A stretch of 64,000 bases of DNA from Collybiopsis luxurians FD-317 M1 (Eukaryota > Basidiomycota > Agaricomycetes > Agaricales > Omphalotaceae), in assembly GCA_000827265.1 (NCBI GenBank), contig KN834783.1, positions 361,997 to 425,996 on the forward strand. The letters run 5' to 3'. The translations under genes were made by a program, and so were the position numbers. This document shows, in pieces, positions 47,913 through 60,181 of the stretch. Each line of letters opens with the position of its first letter. Position 1 is the stretch's first letter. The notes beneath the pieces are model-generated. The model was not told where the DNA came from. It ran no database searches and saw only the letters and a list, made by a program, of their open reading frames with translations.

Positions 47913-49627
47913 ATCATACTACCGCAAACGAGAGTTAGTTGCCTGGTAAGTGATGTCAATTCGGACTTGGCATCGGCCATTCGGCTAGCCTCCCCGCCAG
48001 ATAATACATTACCTACCAGTAGCCGAACCTGTCACGCGTAACAAAATACTGTATATAGATTGTCCATCAATAAAGCATCTTCGTATTATTGCGATGCAGG
48101 ACCTTGGCGTCGCAGGAATTCTGCATCGAAACGGCAACCGGCCTAATGATAGCATGTTTTCTTCGAAATACTTACATATATATGAAATTTTTCTTAGCAG
48201 GTGCAAATCGACTATGGTCGAATATTCCTCAGGGTGAATTTACATAGATCTAAGCAAGCTATTTCAGGCCAGGGAGAACTTCGCCGCTTGCATTGAAAAT
48301 CTCCATTAGTTTTTCCTCACTTTTACCTTGCTGTCTTCTACTATAATACCTCATATACATGCATGACAGGAGAAACAGTCATTGCCTCTGAAACCAATGC
48401 TGAGGCAGCTAGTTGGGAGCATTGTTCAGAATGTCATGTCCACAATGGCTAACATTAGCTACAGAAACAGAATACAGTTCTGTGGCTCACTATTCAACAT
48501 GATTATCAGGATCATACAAGTCAGACAAGACTCCTTGATTGAAAAGATCTTCAAATCCCGGTGCAAAGTTGCATCTATAAATGGACCAATTGATCTCTGA
48601 TTTGATATTCTTTTCTTTTGCATAAACCTATGTTGCAGAGTTCCAACAAGGCTAGGGTCGAGCTTCTGTTGAATTTCAGTATGCATATTGGCTACCCCAA
48701 AGTTCTCGGATCCTGGGCCACTCATTAAGGCTAATGAAACATAGCCTATTGGAATTTAATCCATCATTATCAGAGGTACCTGATTTGCAGTCGGCGTACC
48801 AGCACATGTAGAGTCTCCCTCTCTTCGTACTGCTTCGAGATAGTAACTATTTATCGGAATTGATTCTTATTCGTTGACCAGCATTTGATCCAATAGTTAT
48901 AACCACTGGAAGGGTCAATTGCATTGTGAAAATGCAAGCCAAATCGTTGAAATTTGTCATGTTGGTCAAGACAAAACATATCACAAACACCTGAAGCATA
49001 AGAAATGCAGCGCCGAAATCGATTTCCTCTCCTTGCTGCAACGGCATCCGATTCAATTGTATGGAGGACTTTATTGATGAGCTCTCTTGATATGGAGATC
49101 AATAACATTCGCTGAACATACCCAAATTGAGATTACCTAGGAGATTTCATGCCCTATTCAAAGCTCATTATGATTCTCAATCCCTCTGCACCGATAAACC
49201 GGATACAAAACAATTGAATTGTGAACTTAATTCAAGCCTTTGCAAGCCCTTCACTGTATTAGTCTTTGGAAATTGGGATGGATATCAAGGTACATCAAAA
49301 TTTGAAGTTATGTGTGATGGGCATGGTTCAATCTATGATACTAGGAAAAGAACTTTATTGATGTAGAGTATCTCAAAGAAAAGATAGCTATCATTAGGCC
49401 GGTTGTCCTTCTGATACAGAATTCCTGCGACGCCAAGGTCCTGCATCGCAATACTACGAAGATGCTTTATTGATGTACAATCTGTATAAAGTATTTTCTT
49501 ACGCGTGACGGGTGCGGCTACCGGTAGGTAACGTATTATCTGGCGGGGAGGCTAGCCGAATGGCCGATGCCAAGTCCGAATTGACATCGCTTACCAGGCA
49601 ACTAACTCTCGTTTGCGGTATCATACA
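47913..49627. mobile_element. Element with long terminal inverted repeats
   Basis: The element 47921-49619 (1.7 kb) has inverted terminal repeats of about 250 bp (47921-48172 and 49372-49619). They start ACCGCAAACGAGAGTTAGTT and contain the marker CCAAGTCCGAATTGACATC. The flanks are ATCATACT on the left and ATCATACA on the right, a 7 of 8 bp target duplication. The interior (48173-49371) has only short frames (for example plus strand 48382-48600), so it is probably non-autonomous. Long arms with an 8-bp duplication could be hAT or Mutator-like; the terminal sequence did not let me decide. A solo arm remnant is at 1363-1439. Confidence 0.85.
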
Positions 49628-49983
49628 TATATCCAGAATCGATAATTCAACGGCAATACCTGGCAAGACTAATTCTTTCTATTCGGTATTCAAGATGTGT
49701 ACTAAGATCACAGTGGAGGCTAAGGCTAACAATACATAGTAATAACAAAAAAGGTCAATAAAAGAGCGTAGTAATATAACGATTGCCGATACCAAGTTCC
49801 ATGAAGGAAGCAGAAGAGTGTGTGTATGTGTGTATATGAGGACAGGATGAGTCGGGTCGGTGGGTGCTAATGATACAATCTTTGAGGGTATTGGAGAAGA
49901 AATAAGACACGAGAAAATAAGGAAAAAAAGTCAACTGAGAAACCCTAGTTCACGCGTTCGCTTCGCTTCGTTTTTGTTTTGGT

Positions 49984-51706
49984 TTAAACCATATCTGTAG
50001 AATTCTTCCTGAGGCTCTGGATTTCGCTCCCAGTATACGATTCAGGTCGACGGGCGGCCGGAGGAGGAGGAGGAAGTATTGAGATGGTAGACAGATGACG
50101 AACAGATGAAATTTCAATATGCAAATCGTCATCGTCATCGTCTTCAGCCTCGGATTTGAGTTTGGCTTTATCGGGGTAAGGGAGAGTTGGCGCAATGGTA
50201 TCCGTAGGGGAGGGCTCCAAATCGGAGAGAGCACCACCGACGTCGGGAAGGGACATTGCACCATAGGAGATTTCACCATTGAACGACTTTTCCTTGTAGC
50301 TCATGCCATCGCCGCCTGACACGTCGGTGAATGAGTCCAAGGAGTCGCGCTGGCGAGAAACCTTCCTGGATACAAAGACGGGAATCGTGCCGCCGTGGTG
50401 CGGTGCGGTAGAGTTCGAACTGGAGAAAAAATGCGAATTAGCGTTTGAAGAGCTTCTAGCAGAACAAACATACCCAGTCGAGCTCCACAACGTCGACCCA
50501 AACGAACCAGTCGACAATCCAACGCGCTTGGCCACTGAGCCAATCGCCGCACGGTAATTCTTCCTCGCCTCATCCGCAAACCCAAAGTACGCAAAGAACA
50601 CGATCGCGCAAAAGATAACGAACCACCTCGAGGTCTCGAGAGAGATCGCCGTACCCTGGTCGATATGCCAGATGACGGAAGGGTACTGACCGACATGCGA
50701 AAAATTGGAGTGGGTGTCATCCCAGCCTTTCCATGGCTGGATGGGCTGGGAGGTGACGTTGAGGTAGATGGACCAACAGCTGAGGGGCATGGTACAGCAG
50801 ATCTCAGTGGCGGCCAAGAACATCAACCGGAAGTAACGATTGGAGTTGAGGTTGTTATTGTTGGATAGGAGTTCCTTGAATTGGGCGCGACGTTTGTTGA
50901 AGGCACGGATACTCGAAACTTGACCGAAAAAATCAGCAATGGCTTTTATTCGGGGAAAATTTGGTATACTCACCACAATAGACCGCAGAGATGCATCCCA
51001 AAACCAGAGGCCAGGTAACGCTGACGACGTAAGCCACCCAAGTGTTGTAGGTGAACGGGAAGCAGCCAATGTCCTCATAGATGTTGAATCGATGCCCCTG
51101 GTCGATGTATTCTGTATTGATAAAAATATAAGCATACGAAAAAATTTAGCTGTTTTTTGTGCCACTCACGCAAGATCATCTGCAAGATCGGAATACCAAC
51201 GCCAATAGCCAAGTCGACCATAACCGCTCGACGCTTCTCAGCTTTGGTAATCGTCACAGCATTGGCTGTGGCGATATAATACAAACGACGGTTAATCACC
51301 AGTGAAGCAGCGGGGATGCCAACAGCTGATCCCAAAATAAAACGAGTAGCTACCCCGCATTTGAATTAGAGGGTGAAAAGACTTTCGCAATAACCTGTAG
51401 ACTCACAAATATCACACCAAACCGGAGCAGAGTCGATAACGTTCCCAGTCCAGATTATCGAGTTTATGAACTGATTGAGACAGGCCAGCCCCGTCCAAAC
51501 CATAAAAAGGCACGTTCCAGTGTTCCAAGCTGGAAAACAAGAATAAACTAAGGACTTTTTTCTTTGCCACTCAATGAAAAGTCGAAGACAGTACCTTCCA
51601 AGTGCCAAGGCAGAGGAATAACAGAGATGAAGAAGCCGATAAAGGCAAACATCGAGAAGACCCAGTTGGGGTACGTCAAAGTTTCAGCGTCATAGTTGAT
51701 AGCCAT
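49984..51706 (-). CDS. STE3: STE3-type pheromone receptor 1
   Basis: Six exons (51706-51595, 51529-51407, 51349-51170, 51111-50974, 50918-50474 and 50419-49984) join to about 477 aa. Features are typical of fungal STE3 receptors: MAINYDAETLTYPNWVFSMF at the start of TM1, IPLPWHLEAWNTGTCLFMVW, FINSIIWTGN, APVWCDISTRF, PAASLVINRRLY, EKRRAVMVDLAIGVGIPILQ, QGHRFNIYEDIGCFPFTYNT, NRYFRLMFLAATE, and a last TM followed by FGFADEARKNYR. Seven membrane spans and a long Ser/Pro/Asp-rich cytoplasmic tail are present. Such receptors bind lipopeptide pheromones and signal through a G protein to the mating MAP-kinase cascade; in mushrooms they define the B mating-type locus, though many genomes also have non-mating-type paralogues. 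A second receptor lies 1.4 kb upstream on the same strand. The sequence does not show which class this one belongs to. Confidence 0.93.
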
Positions 51707-51989
51707 TGTGTCCAAGCGCTGGAATCAAATAGGTTTACTGGAGTGTTAAGCTGGGGTGTTGGGTCGCGGAGTGGCGGAGTGGCGGACAAGACGAGGAGGA
51801 GGAAGGGGGGGGTGACTCAAAGGGAGCGTCCGCAAAGTGTGAACAAAAGGGGAAGAATTTCAGCGCGGGTAACCAGGTTCTGAATCACCATCGCGCTTTA
51901 AGAGTCAAAAAACTCCAATTTTCCCTCGTTGTACAATTTTTGGACGTCCCTTTGTATTTCGGTTAGAACGACGGGAGCATACATATAGA

Positions 51990-52640
51990 AATTGTTCATA
52001 GTAGGATGCGCCATATCGGGATGTTAGTTTGTGCACATTGTATATTGAGTTGATTACTTATTTTGGAAGCGAGTTTGTACCGGTCGCAAATGGAAGTGTC
52101 AAGCCAGGGTAACATGATTGCTGAAACGAGTTGAATCATTCCTCGGACCGAAGAACGAGTTTGATGGGTACCTTGCGAGCCTTCCGCCAACAGAAAAGCA
52201 TGCCGCAGGGCAGCGGGAGCACGTCGAGCAAAATTCTGAATTTTGGGGAGGGAAAAAAGGATGCCGTAAACGGTGATGAGATAAGGCACTTAAATCGGCG
52301 AAACTGGAGAACATGAGAACAGATGGAGACGAACAAACTTTTCGAACATGCGAACATGATATCTGGATGGAAGGAAGAAGGAGAAGGGAAAATAAAATAA
52401 AAACGAAGTGGATCCGGATTCCCCGCTGCGTTGATCGGTGCAGTACTGGTCCTTGTTCTACAAACAGTTTAACAAAGTACAACGTCGTTCATCATCCAGT
52501 TAGGACCAACCTCGAAGTCTGTTGGTAGGGTCCTCTTTGTTCGTCATCTGGAAAATAGATCTCTGCGGAGGGTCGCTGGTGAAAATACAAGAGATATGTT
52601 GCTTGGAAACTTTGAGGGCGAGAACGCCGAGTAGTATGCC
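51990..52640 (-). other. Unresolved coding-like segment between the receptors
   Basis: On the minus strand a piece reading NFARRAPAALRHAFLLAEGS is framed by a plausible acceptor (CCAAAATTCAG) and donor (CAAG|GTACCC). It may continue after a short intron into QSCYPGLTLPFATGT. This resembles a small mitochondrial-type protein, but I could not build a complete gene and cannot name it. It might be noise. There is nothing else convincing between 51707 and 53120. Confidence 0.25.
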
Positions 52641-53120
52641 TAGGTCTGCAACTCCCACCTCAAGCCACGAAATGGTTCATCCAGGCCACGATAACCTTGA
52701 TACCAGAACATCGACGAAACCAATACGCACAGGTGTGGAAGTAAAGAAAGGACGGGATAAAGGCGCTCTCGCCTCACCGTGTTATAAGATGCGACGGACT
52801 TTGCCGGCTTTATTGTCTTTTGAGCGCGCGCTTCCGTGCTTTATTGTCTTTTTTTCTAAATTCTGACCAATGTGAGTCGGGAATGATATCTACAAGTAGG
52901 AGTGATTGCAGTTGATTATACGAAGATTATTCATATGGGGCGTACAGGAAAAGTATGCTACATGTACAGAAGGAAAGTAGGGCTACAGACTCGTAAACGT
53001 GAATTGAATGAATTAAATGAAATGAATGAATGGAAAAATCAAGCGTCGAGCTATGTATGAATGTATGGCATATCCTAATGGGCGTAAAGAATCAGAGTAT
53101 ACGAACGGAGAAAAAAAAAT

Positions 53121-55092
53121 TCAAGCAGTCTCTTGAGTAAAAGTCATATACACAACGTCATTCGGCACTCCGCCATCCCGTCGCAAATACTTTTTAGTTT
53201 TCTGCATCGTAGGAGAAGCTGTCCTACTACCGACATTCAACGGCGAAACAGGGCTAATACCAGGCCCCCGGAAAGGAAGGGCATAATTTCGAACACATTC
53301 ATACGGACCATCGTGTTCTCCGTACACTGTTTCCGAGATTGCAGGGGATTGGTTTCCATTTGCAGTGCGAGGAGTAAAAGGCAGCGGAGAACATGGCGGT
53401 TGAGGCCAAGGGGTGTCGAAGATGGAGGAGATGGTAGATTCTACGTCGTCTGGAACGGTCTGAGGAACGACAAGCTTTGCAGGGGTGCGTGGAGGCTGCC
53501 ACCGGGGTATTGGTTGATCTTCTGCGATCTTAATGGGAGAATCTGAGTAGATGGAAGGTGGGGATGGGAGTCCGAGCGAATGTGCAGTAGGAGAATGCAG
53601 GTATTCCATCGTGGATGCAGAAAACGCAATGTCTTCCACAGGATCTTTGTGCGATACTTGAGAACGGAACGTCTCATCATCGGGTGTTTGAATAGAAGCG
53701 GTCGGCGAACGGGACGAAGAGGCTTGGGAAGCAGAATCGTTCGCAGCAATTGAGGCGACGATTGAGCCGAGAGTAGAATCTGGAGAACGAGTGCGAGAAG
53801 GAGTAGGAGTTTTCTGACGAATGGACGCTTTCAGATCAATCGCATCGTCCCAGCCCGATACATAGTTTTCTCTCGGTTCGCCGAGCATTGAAGACACCGG
53901 TGTATTGCGTTTCCTACTGCAGGAGGCTGTCAGGATCAACACTACTTGATCAGCGACTGGAAGCACTTACTGTATAGGAAGCAGAGGCTTGCGAGGCATC
54001 CGAACGCGAGGCATACGAGGCTCGAAATCCCTAGTTTTCTTCACCAAACCCTTGAAAAACGCTGGAGCAGCCTTGACCGCATCACGAACGTCCTCCCCCA
54101 AAACCAGGGATAAACCAATGTAGAGCCACGAAATTGACGAGACGCTCCACCATGCAAACTCGACTGGAACGAGGTCTTCATCCGACTTGAGTATAGCAAT
54201 AACATGAATGTTCCTGTGCACCTGAGCGAGGGATGTCCAGGGTATTATGTTGGAGCGTACGAAAATCCCGAAAAGCGTGACGATGGTCGTTACGCCGCCG
54301 AGAATCATGACTGTCGATACGCGACGAGAGAAATCTGGGAATGAAGACCGGGTGGTAGCCGATCCGTGCGCATCGTAGGTTTGGAGGCTTCTAGAAAAGT
54401 TGTGGAATGCCCGAGCTGAAAGAGAGGTGTAAGGACCGTTACGAGAGCAAAAAATTTGTGATAACTTACTGCAAAGGAAGAAAGCTGCGACGCCAAGAAG
54501 CATAGGAGGTGTTAACATTAAAACTAGAGATTCGTTGGAGGGAAAAATGGAGGCGCTGCAGCCAAAGTTCTCTACGATGTCGAATCTATGGTCCTGGACG
54601 ATAAAGTCTACACGCACGTGTGAGAGGACCGTCCCGACTTACAGTATGGGTAGGAAGACTTACGCAAACACATATATATGATAGGAACGATGAAGCAGAA
54701 TATGCCGTCCAAAACGTACTGCAGTCGTTTCGTAGAAGTAGTCTCCTTCTGGTCGCTATGCACTCGCACAAGCCTCAGAGCCATGCAGATGCATGCTCCT
54801 GGAATGGCGACGATTAAGCCTAACAGCAACTTGGTGACTATCGGAATGGATGAGGCTGAGTCTGCCGATGATACAACGAAAGAATAAACCGACCAAGATC
54901 ACACCAGCGAGGTACGTGTATATCTGTATTGCCAGCCCATACCAGACTGTTGATCCCCTGAATAAAGTTGCAGATCAGGAGCCAAAGGACGAGGGCGAGA
55001 TGCGCCGCGTTGGTTCGAGTTCGCGGACCAGCGGCCAAGGCGGCAAGAAAGGCAACACAAAAGAAAGAGACAACAGGTAACGCAACAAGCAT
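53121..55092 (-). CDS. STE3: STE3-type pheromone receptor 2
   Basis: Five exons (55092-54894, 54837-54664, 54607-54470, 54415-53971 and 53916-53121) join to about 583 aa. The start MLVALPVVSFFCVAFLAALA is TM1. Then come FIQGINSLVWAGN, VPRWCDLVTKLLLGLIVAIP, KRLQYVLDGIFCFIVPIIYM, FIVQDHRFDIVENFGCSASI and further membrane spans with RAFHNFSRSL. The CD-(V/L)-VTK and DHRFDIVE-(N/D)-GC signatures are those of the STE3 family. The tail is unusually long (about 290 residues after TM7) and rich in Ser, Pro and Thr, suggesting regulation by phosphorylation. The intron 1 donor is GTCGGT, a weak site. It is quite diverged from receptor 1, so they are not a recent tandem duplication. Mating or non-mating function cannot be told from the sequence. 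Confidence 0.9.
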
Positions 55093-57344
55093 GATGATTA
55101 TGTTTGATGGAGAACGAAGATGTTGTTGAAGGAGAAAAATCAGAGAGAATGTGGAGATCTCTCCTCGATAATCATACAAAACAGAGAGGGAATTTACAGT
55201 ACGTAGGCAAGAAACGATGTTCGGGCCACATTTGTGTTGGCATAAATGGGTTGAGAAGTACAAGGACCTTCCAAATTTCCTCGAACGCCGTTGACGGAAA
55301 CGAGGAAAGCACTTTTCGCCGGCATGTACATGGCTTGAACAAATCACATCAAGGCCCCAAGATACAAGTGAACAACTCTTTTCGAAAACAAGGAGCCGTT
55401 GAAGTCGAATGAATGAGTTTAGGGCTAGATGTCATGACTTTATCCTTTGAAAACAAGCTAGCGATCGTATAAGGAAATGTCAATGTTGGGCGTAATTGAT
55501 CCCAGAATGGCAAGTCGAAAGGGACAGTCTCGTTTTGGAAGGAGATGTACAAGTGGCTGTGCAAAAAAATCAAGGATAGCATGAAGGGTACATACTTAGG
55601 CTGTAATTGGTTAGGGCTGGGAGATTATTACGATGTTCGGCTCAAGAGAGATAGGTGATAGGAAGTATCGGGGAGGAACCCATAAAAGAAGCGTCTTGAA
55701 GCTTGAGGCGTCATTAATATTTCTCCTTCAAGTTACCTTCGAGTTCCCCGTAAAGCCACGCAATTGTAAGGCGGAAAGGCAGTACTTGTTCAGTACATTT
55801 CCATTACAGAATCTAGCTGCATCAGTTCGATAGACTTGAGATAAATAGACTTGAGATAGATGCAATGCGTAGAATTCAACTTGCTTCGACGAGCAGATCA
55901 AGATTTACCTGATTGATTATCCTTCGAATAAAGATATCGGCTGGGAGGGAAATAGACTAGGTTTCGGGACAGAGATCATCTTCTAGTCTTGTCACGGAAG
56001 AGTAGTCATGAACCTTGACAGTGAAATGCCGCAATCTTAGGCGTTTTCAAAATTCCTGGTGATGCACCATTCAAGCTTGAGGCATACGATAAGTGAGCGT
56101 AGCAGCGAGCTTGATCCATTCCAAAGTTTTAGAAAGAGCGGAGTAATTCCTAAGGTGAACTCGGGACGACTCGAACACGAGTGCTGAAGTCAAGCAGCGC
56201 GTTGAGTCTTGACTCACCAACAAGGACCCAAAAGTCACGTGTCAACGTTCACGCCAGGCGCCCGCAGAACCTTTAAGCGCTTCCGCTTTTTCCATTTGTT
56301 TTCCATCATCGACGTTCAAGCTGGACGTGTACCTGGGTCAGTAACCACCTTGCTTGCCTCATCATCTCGCACTGAAATGCCGTTCTTACTTAGGTTGTAA
56401 TTAAGCCTTCGTAATAAACTTGTAGAATTTTTTTTCCGGGCAAGACGTACGATTCAGCTGGGATTACCGTCTACCATCGATACCCGGAATTAGATTGAAT
56501 TGCTACCGACATATCCCGCTGTAGGCCCTTAATGGAGTCGATGATCATCCATATTCCGCACTGGGGTTAAATTTCTGGTCGACAAGTCCTTTACATGCTA
56601 CGTTACGAACTCGTTTGAGCATCTTGGAACTTTACCTTTCTGCAATCATGAGAGACTCGGTAAAGTGAGCTATAGTAGTTTCTTCACTGACGGACATCGC
56701 AGGGTTACTTTGTTACCATCCGATCGGTTGGCATAGAATTCCCTCAATATTCGATTGCACAAGTTTCGAGGACCAACTCAGGCACCGTTATGTTGCTTCA
56801 ACACAGAGTTACTCAACTGGACGGCATTCGAACCTCGTCCAAGCTGAATAGTAAAACGGAGAGAACACTCCCTTAAATTATCGCCACTTGATTTCAAGAG
56901 AAAGTATCGCAGAAAGCGTAAGTTCTCTTTCTTTGCATTTCGATCATTATAAACCAACTGTTTCGTTTGTGCCTTTAGGGGAAGACCTGTCAGCTTAAAG
57001 TCAATCGAGCGGGCGATATGTCGCGGGTGCACGCGTGCATCTGCTTTCTCGACTTCCTTCCAGCTGGAATGGTTTACGGACGGACGGACTGGAATTTACT
57101 TAAATTCTCTCTCTCCAGGTCCCTGATCCTCACCAAGCTTTTTTCTTTTCCCTCTTCCTTCAGTCTCATCACATTCATTAATTGTTCCTCGAGGACCTCC
57201 GTTCGGCCTTTGATTTTCACTCACTCAGGTACGCCACTTTCTGCGCAGCTTGAACGTCTCAATAATTCAACTACTCATCCTTCGTTACCTAGTCGCTCGA
57301 CGTATTGACTCTCATTTCGCCCTAACGAATCGTCATTCATTAAT
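55093..57344. other. Intergenic, no supported gene
   Basis: Between receptor 2 and the Ser/Gly-rich gene. I looked for short frames ending in Cys-aliphatic-aliphatic-X on both strands and found none convincing. The last roughly 250 bp are pyrimidine-rich (TTTTCTTTTCCCTCTTCC near 57140), as is common upstream of highly expressed fungal genes, and probably hold the promoter of the next gene. Confidence 0.45.
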
Positions 57345-60181
57345 ATGATTCCTCTCAAAATTTTCGTCACTTTGGCTGTTGCCCTCTCTATTACACCCAA
57401 TGTCTTTTCTCTTCCCGTACACGCTGGAGCAGACCTTGCCGCTGTCGCAAACGTTGCTATTACTGAGCGAAATTATGTTACGCCCGTGACCTCTGAGCCT
57501 TGCGACGACAATGGGTATGTCCATTTCGTGTTTGCTTTCCTTTTGCGTTTTGACTGAGTCGACGTATTAAGCTCAAAAGGATCCTCTGGATCTACCGGCT
57601 CTTCGAGTGGCTCCGGAAAGCAAAGTGGTTCTACCGGTTCCTCTGCTGGTACAGGAGTCAGCGCCGGAGCAAGCGCCTCTGCGAGTGCAAGTGCGGGATC
57701 TTCCGGATCCTCCACTGGCTCGTACGGATCCTCGGGAACTGGCAACGGCTCTTCCGGCTCTGGTGTTAGTGCCGGCGCAGGTGCGTCAGCTTCAGTTGGT
57801 GCCAGCGCAGGCTCTCCTACATCCGGCAAGCCAGCCTCTTCTGCACCTTGCGAGACCAGGCATGTCCTTGCATTGTTTCATGCGTGTCTTCATTGACATT
57901 TACAATATCTTTTTCAGCACCCCAGCTTCCTCCGCCAAACCTACTGGCTCTACAGGTTCTTCCGGTGCTGGTAATGGCTCGGCGGGTTCTTCTGGATCCG
58001 GTGTGAGCGCTGGCGCAAGTGGATCGGCTGGCGTAGGCGCAGGTGCAGGTGCGGGGTCTGCTTCTTCGACTCCTTGCACCACCAGGTATGGATTCGCATT
58101 CTTCCTCACCTTACTTGTTGCTGACAATTCTGCGTCTAGTACTCCGGCATCGACGGCCAAACCGACCGGATCCGCCGGTTCTTCGACTGGCTCAACTGGT
58201 TCCTACGGTTCCTCCGGATCTGGTAATGGGTCTGCTGGTTCTTCTAGCTCCGGCAACGGGTCTACTGGTTCCTCCAGCTCCGGTAATGGTTCCGCTGGTT
58301 CATCTGGCCCTGGTGTGAGCGCAGGAGCAAGTGGATCAGCTGGAGCCGGTGCTGGTGCAGGATCTCCGTCTTCCACTGGAAAACCTGCTTCGTCTACTCC
58401 TTGCACTACCAGGTCTGTTTTGTATGTTTATGTTTATTTCCGTTAACGCTTACGATGGTGGTATAGTACACCCGCCTCGTCGCCCAAACCCACCGGGTCC
58501 ACTGGATCTTCTACTGGCTCCTCAGGTTCAGGTTCTTCTGGATCTTCGACTGGCTCTTACGGCTCTTCCGGATCTGGTAACGGCTCTGCCGGCTCTTCTG
58601 GAGCTGGAGCTGGTAATGGTTCAGCAGGTGCTTCGGGCTCTGGTGGTGTGAGCGTCGGCGCTAGTGGATCAGCTGGTGCTGGTGCTGGTGCAGGATCTCC
58701 ATCGTCCACCGGAAAACTTGCCTCATCTACTCCTTGCACAACTAGGTATGTCCTTACATCTATGTCCATTCGCGTTGATTGTTACTGACAAGGTCGTGTT
58801 CAGTACTCCCGTTTCTTCGCCCAAGCCTACTGGGTCTACTGGTTCCTCAACTGGATCTACCGGCTCCTCTGGATCTGGTAGCGGCTCAGCTGGTTCCTCT
58901 GGAACTTCTGGGGTTGGTACAGGTTCATCCGGCTCTTCTGGGGCTGGTGTGAGTGGATCGGCTGGAGCTGGTGCGAGTGCTGGGTCTTCCTCTTCCACCG
59001 GAAAGCCTGCTTCGTCAACTCCCTGCACCACTAGGTATGTCTCGTTTTCCAATTTTCTTCGATCATTACTTACAAGTACTCGTCTAGTACTCCTGCTTCG
59101 TCGAAGCCCACTGGATCCGCTGGCTCATCTACTGGCTCTTCAGGCTCAGGTTCTCCTGGATCCTCGACTGGCTCATACGGCTCTTCCGGATCTGGTAATG
59201 GTTCCGCCGGTTCTGGTGTCAACGCCGGCGCAGGTGCAAGTGGATCGGCTGGAGCTGGTGGCAGTGGAAGCGCAGGATCTCCTACATCCGGCAAACCCGC
59301 CTCGTCCACCCCTTGTGAGACCGAGTACGAACTTTCCCCGTCTTTATTCCTCTTTGACGGGTGCTAACCGCGCCCTCTTTAGCACTTCCGCATCCTCCAA
59401 ACCTACTGGGTCTACTGGTTCTTCAACAGGCTCCTCGGGTTCTTCCTCTGGCTCTTATGGATCAGGCGTGAGCGGCGCAGGCAGCGTTTCCGCCGGAGCC
59501 GGTGTAGGTGCTGGGTTGTCGGGTTCCGGTTCCATCGGAGCTGGAATCTCAGCGGGACTGGGAGCGGGACTGGGAGGCGGGTTATTGGCAGGAGGTGGAT
59601 TATCGGTTGGGGCGGGATTGTCTGCAGGAGCTGGATTGTCAACCGGTGCGGGATTGTCTGCAGGTGTGGGATTATCGGCCGGCGCAGGGTTGTCCACGGG
59701 AAGCAAATCATCATCTAGCGCAGGATTGTCTGCAGGAGCTGGATTGTCAGCCGGTGCAGGGATTTCTGCAGCTGCTGGATTATCAGCTGGCGCGGGATTA
59801 TCTGCGGGAGCTGGGCTATCCGCCGGTGCGGGATTGTCTGCAGGAGCGGGGTTATCAGCGGGTGCAGGTTTGTCTGCAGGCGCGGGAGGCAAATCGTCAT
59901 CTAGCGCAGGATTGTCTGCAGGAGCTGGATTATCAGCTGGCGCCGGATTGTCTGCGGGAGCGGGATTATCAGCCGGTGCAGGACTTTCTGCAGGCGCTGG
60001 AATATCAGCTGGCGCCGGATTATCTGCGGAAGCTGGATCGTCAGTCGGTGCAGGACTTTCTGCAGGTGCGGGATTATCTGCCAGTGCTGGGTTATCAGTT
60101 GGTGTGGGTTTGTCTACAGGAACCGGATTATCAGCCAGTGCAGGACTGTCTGCGGGAGGTAAATCTTCTGCAGTCTATTGA
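57345..60181 (+). CDS. Secreted Ser/Gly-rich protein with six duplicated exons and a hexapeptide-repeat tail
   Basis: Eight exons: 57345-57514, 57572-57859, 57918-58085, 58140-58412, 58467-58745, 58804-59034, 59088-59324 and 59383-60181. They join in frame to about 814 aa. The N-terminus (MIPLKIFVTLAVALSITPNV) is a clear signal peptide. Exons 2 to 7 are versions of one unit. Exons 3 to 7 start STPxS-KPTGS; exon 2 has a divergent start. All six run through Gly/Ser repeats (TGSSGSGNGSAGSSG), then GVSAGA, and end with KPASSTPC(T/E)T or a close form with one cysteine. All six are multiples of 3 and all internal introns are phase 2, so units can be skipped or added without a frameshift. Intron 2 uses a GC donor (AG|GCATGT). 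The last exon is about 35 copies of a hexapeptide LSAGAG (18 bp). There is no GPI or membrane anchor at the end. A cell-wall, matrix or spore-coat role is inferred from composition only; I do not recognise the family. Confidence 0.85.
59536..60165 (+). repeat. 18-bp tandem array encoding LSAGAG
   Basis: Imperfect 18-bp units (of the type GGATTGTCTGCAGGAGCT) run nearly without break through the last exon of the Ser/Gly-rich gene. They are interrupted twice by a GKSSSSAG or TGSKSSSSAG block. Because the unit is a multiple of 3, other frames also stay open for long distances; those frames are by-products. Confidence 0.9.

Noticed and set aside
52006..52053. Tiny plus-strand frame ending in CILS, a possible CaaX pheromone precursor
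   Set aside because: It is only 15 codons, lacks the usual length and Glu-Arg-type processing context, and such four-residue ends occur by chance.
52522..52866. Plus-strand frame of 114 codons
   Set aside because: Low similarity to any family, and it overlaps the possible minus-strand coding segment; likely chance.
56150..56230. tRNA-like TTCGAGTC motif on the minus strand
   Set aside because: Arms of the expected cloverleaf do not pair, and no A box was found at the right distance.
57473..59892. Several Pro/Ala/Asp-rich antisense frames (PAPADNPAPADN and similar)
   Set aside because: They are by-products of the repeat unit length being a multiple of 3; the sense strand has signal peptide, introns and consistent exon phases.
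59536..60165. CRISPR-like tandem repeats
   Set aside because: Eukaryotic coding tandem repeat without unique spacers.
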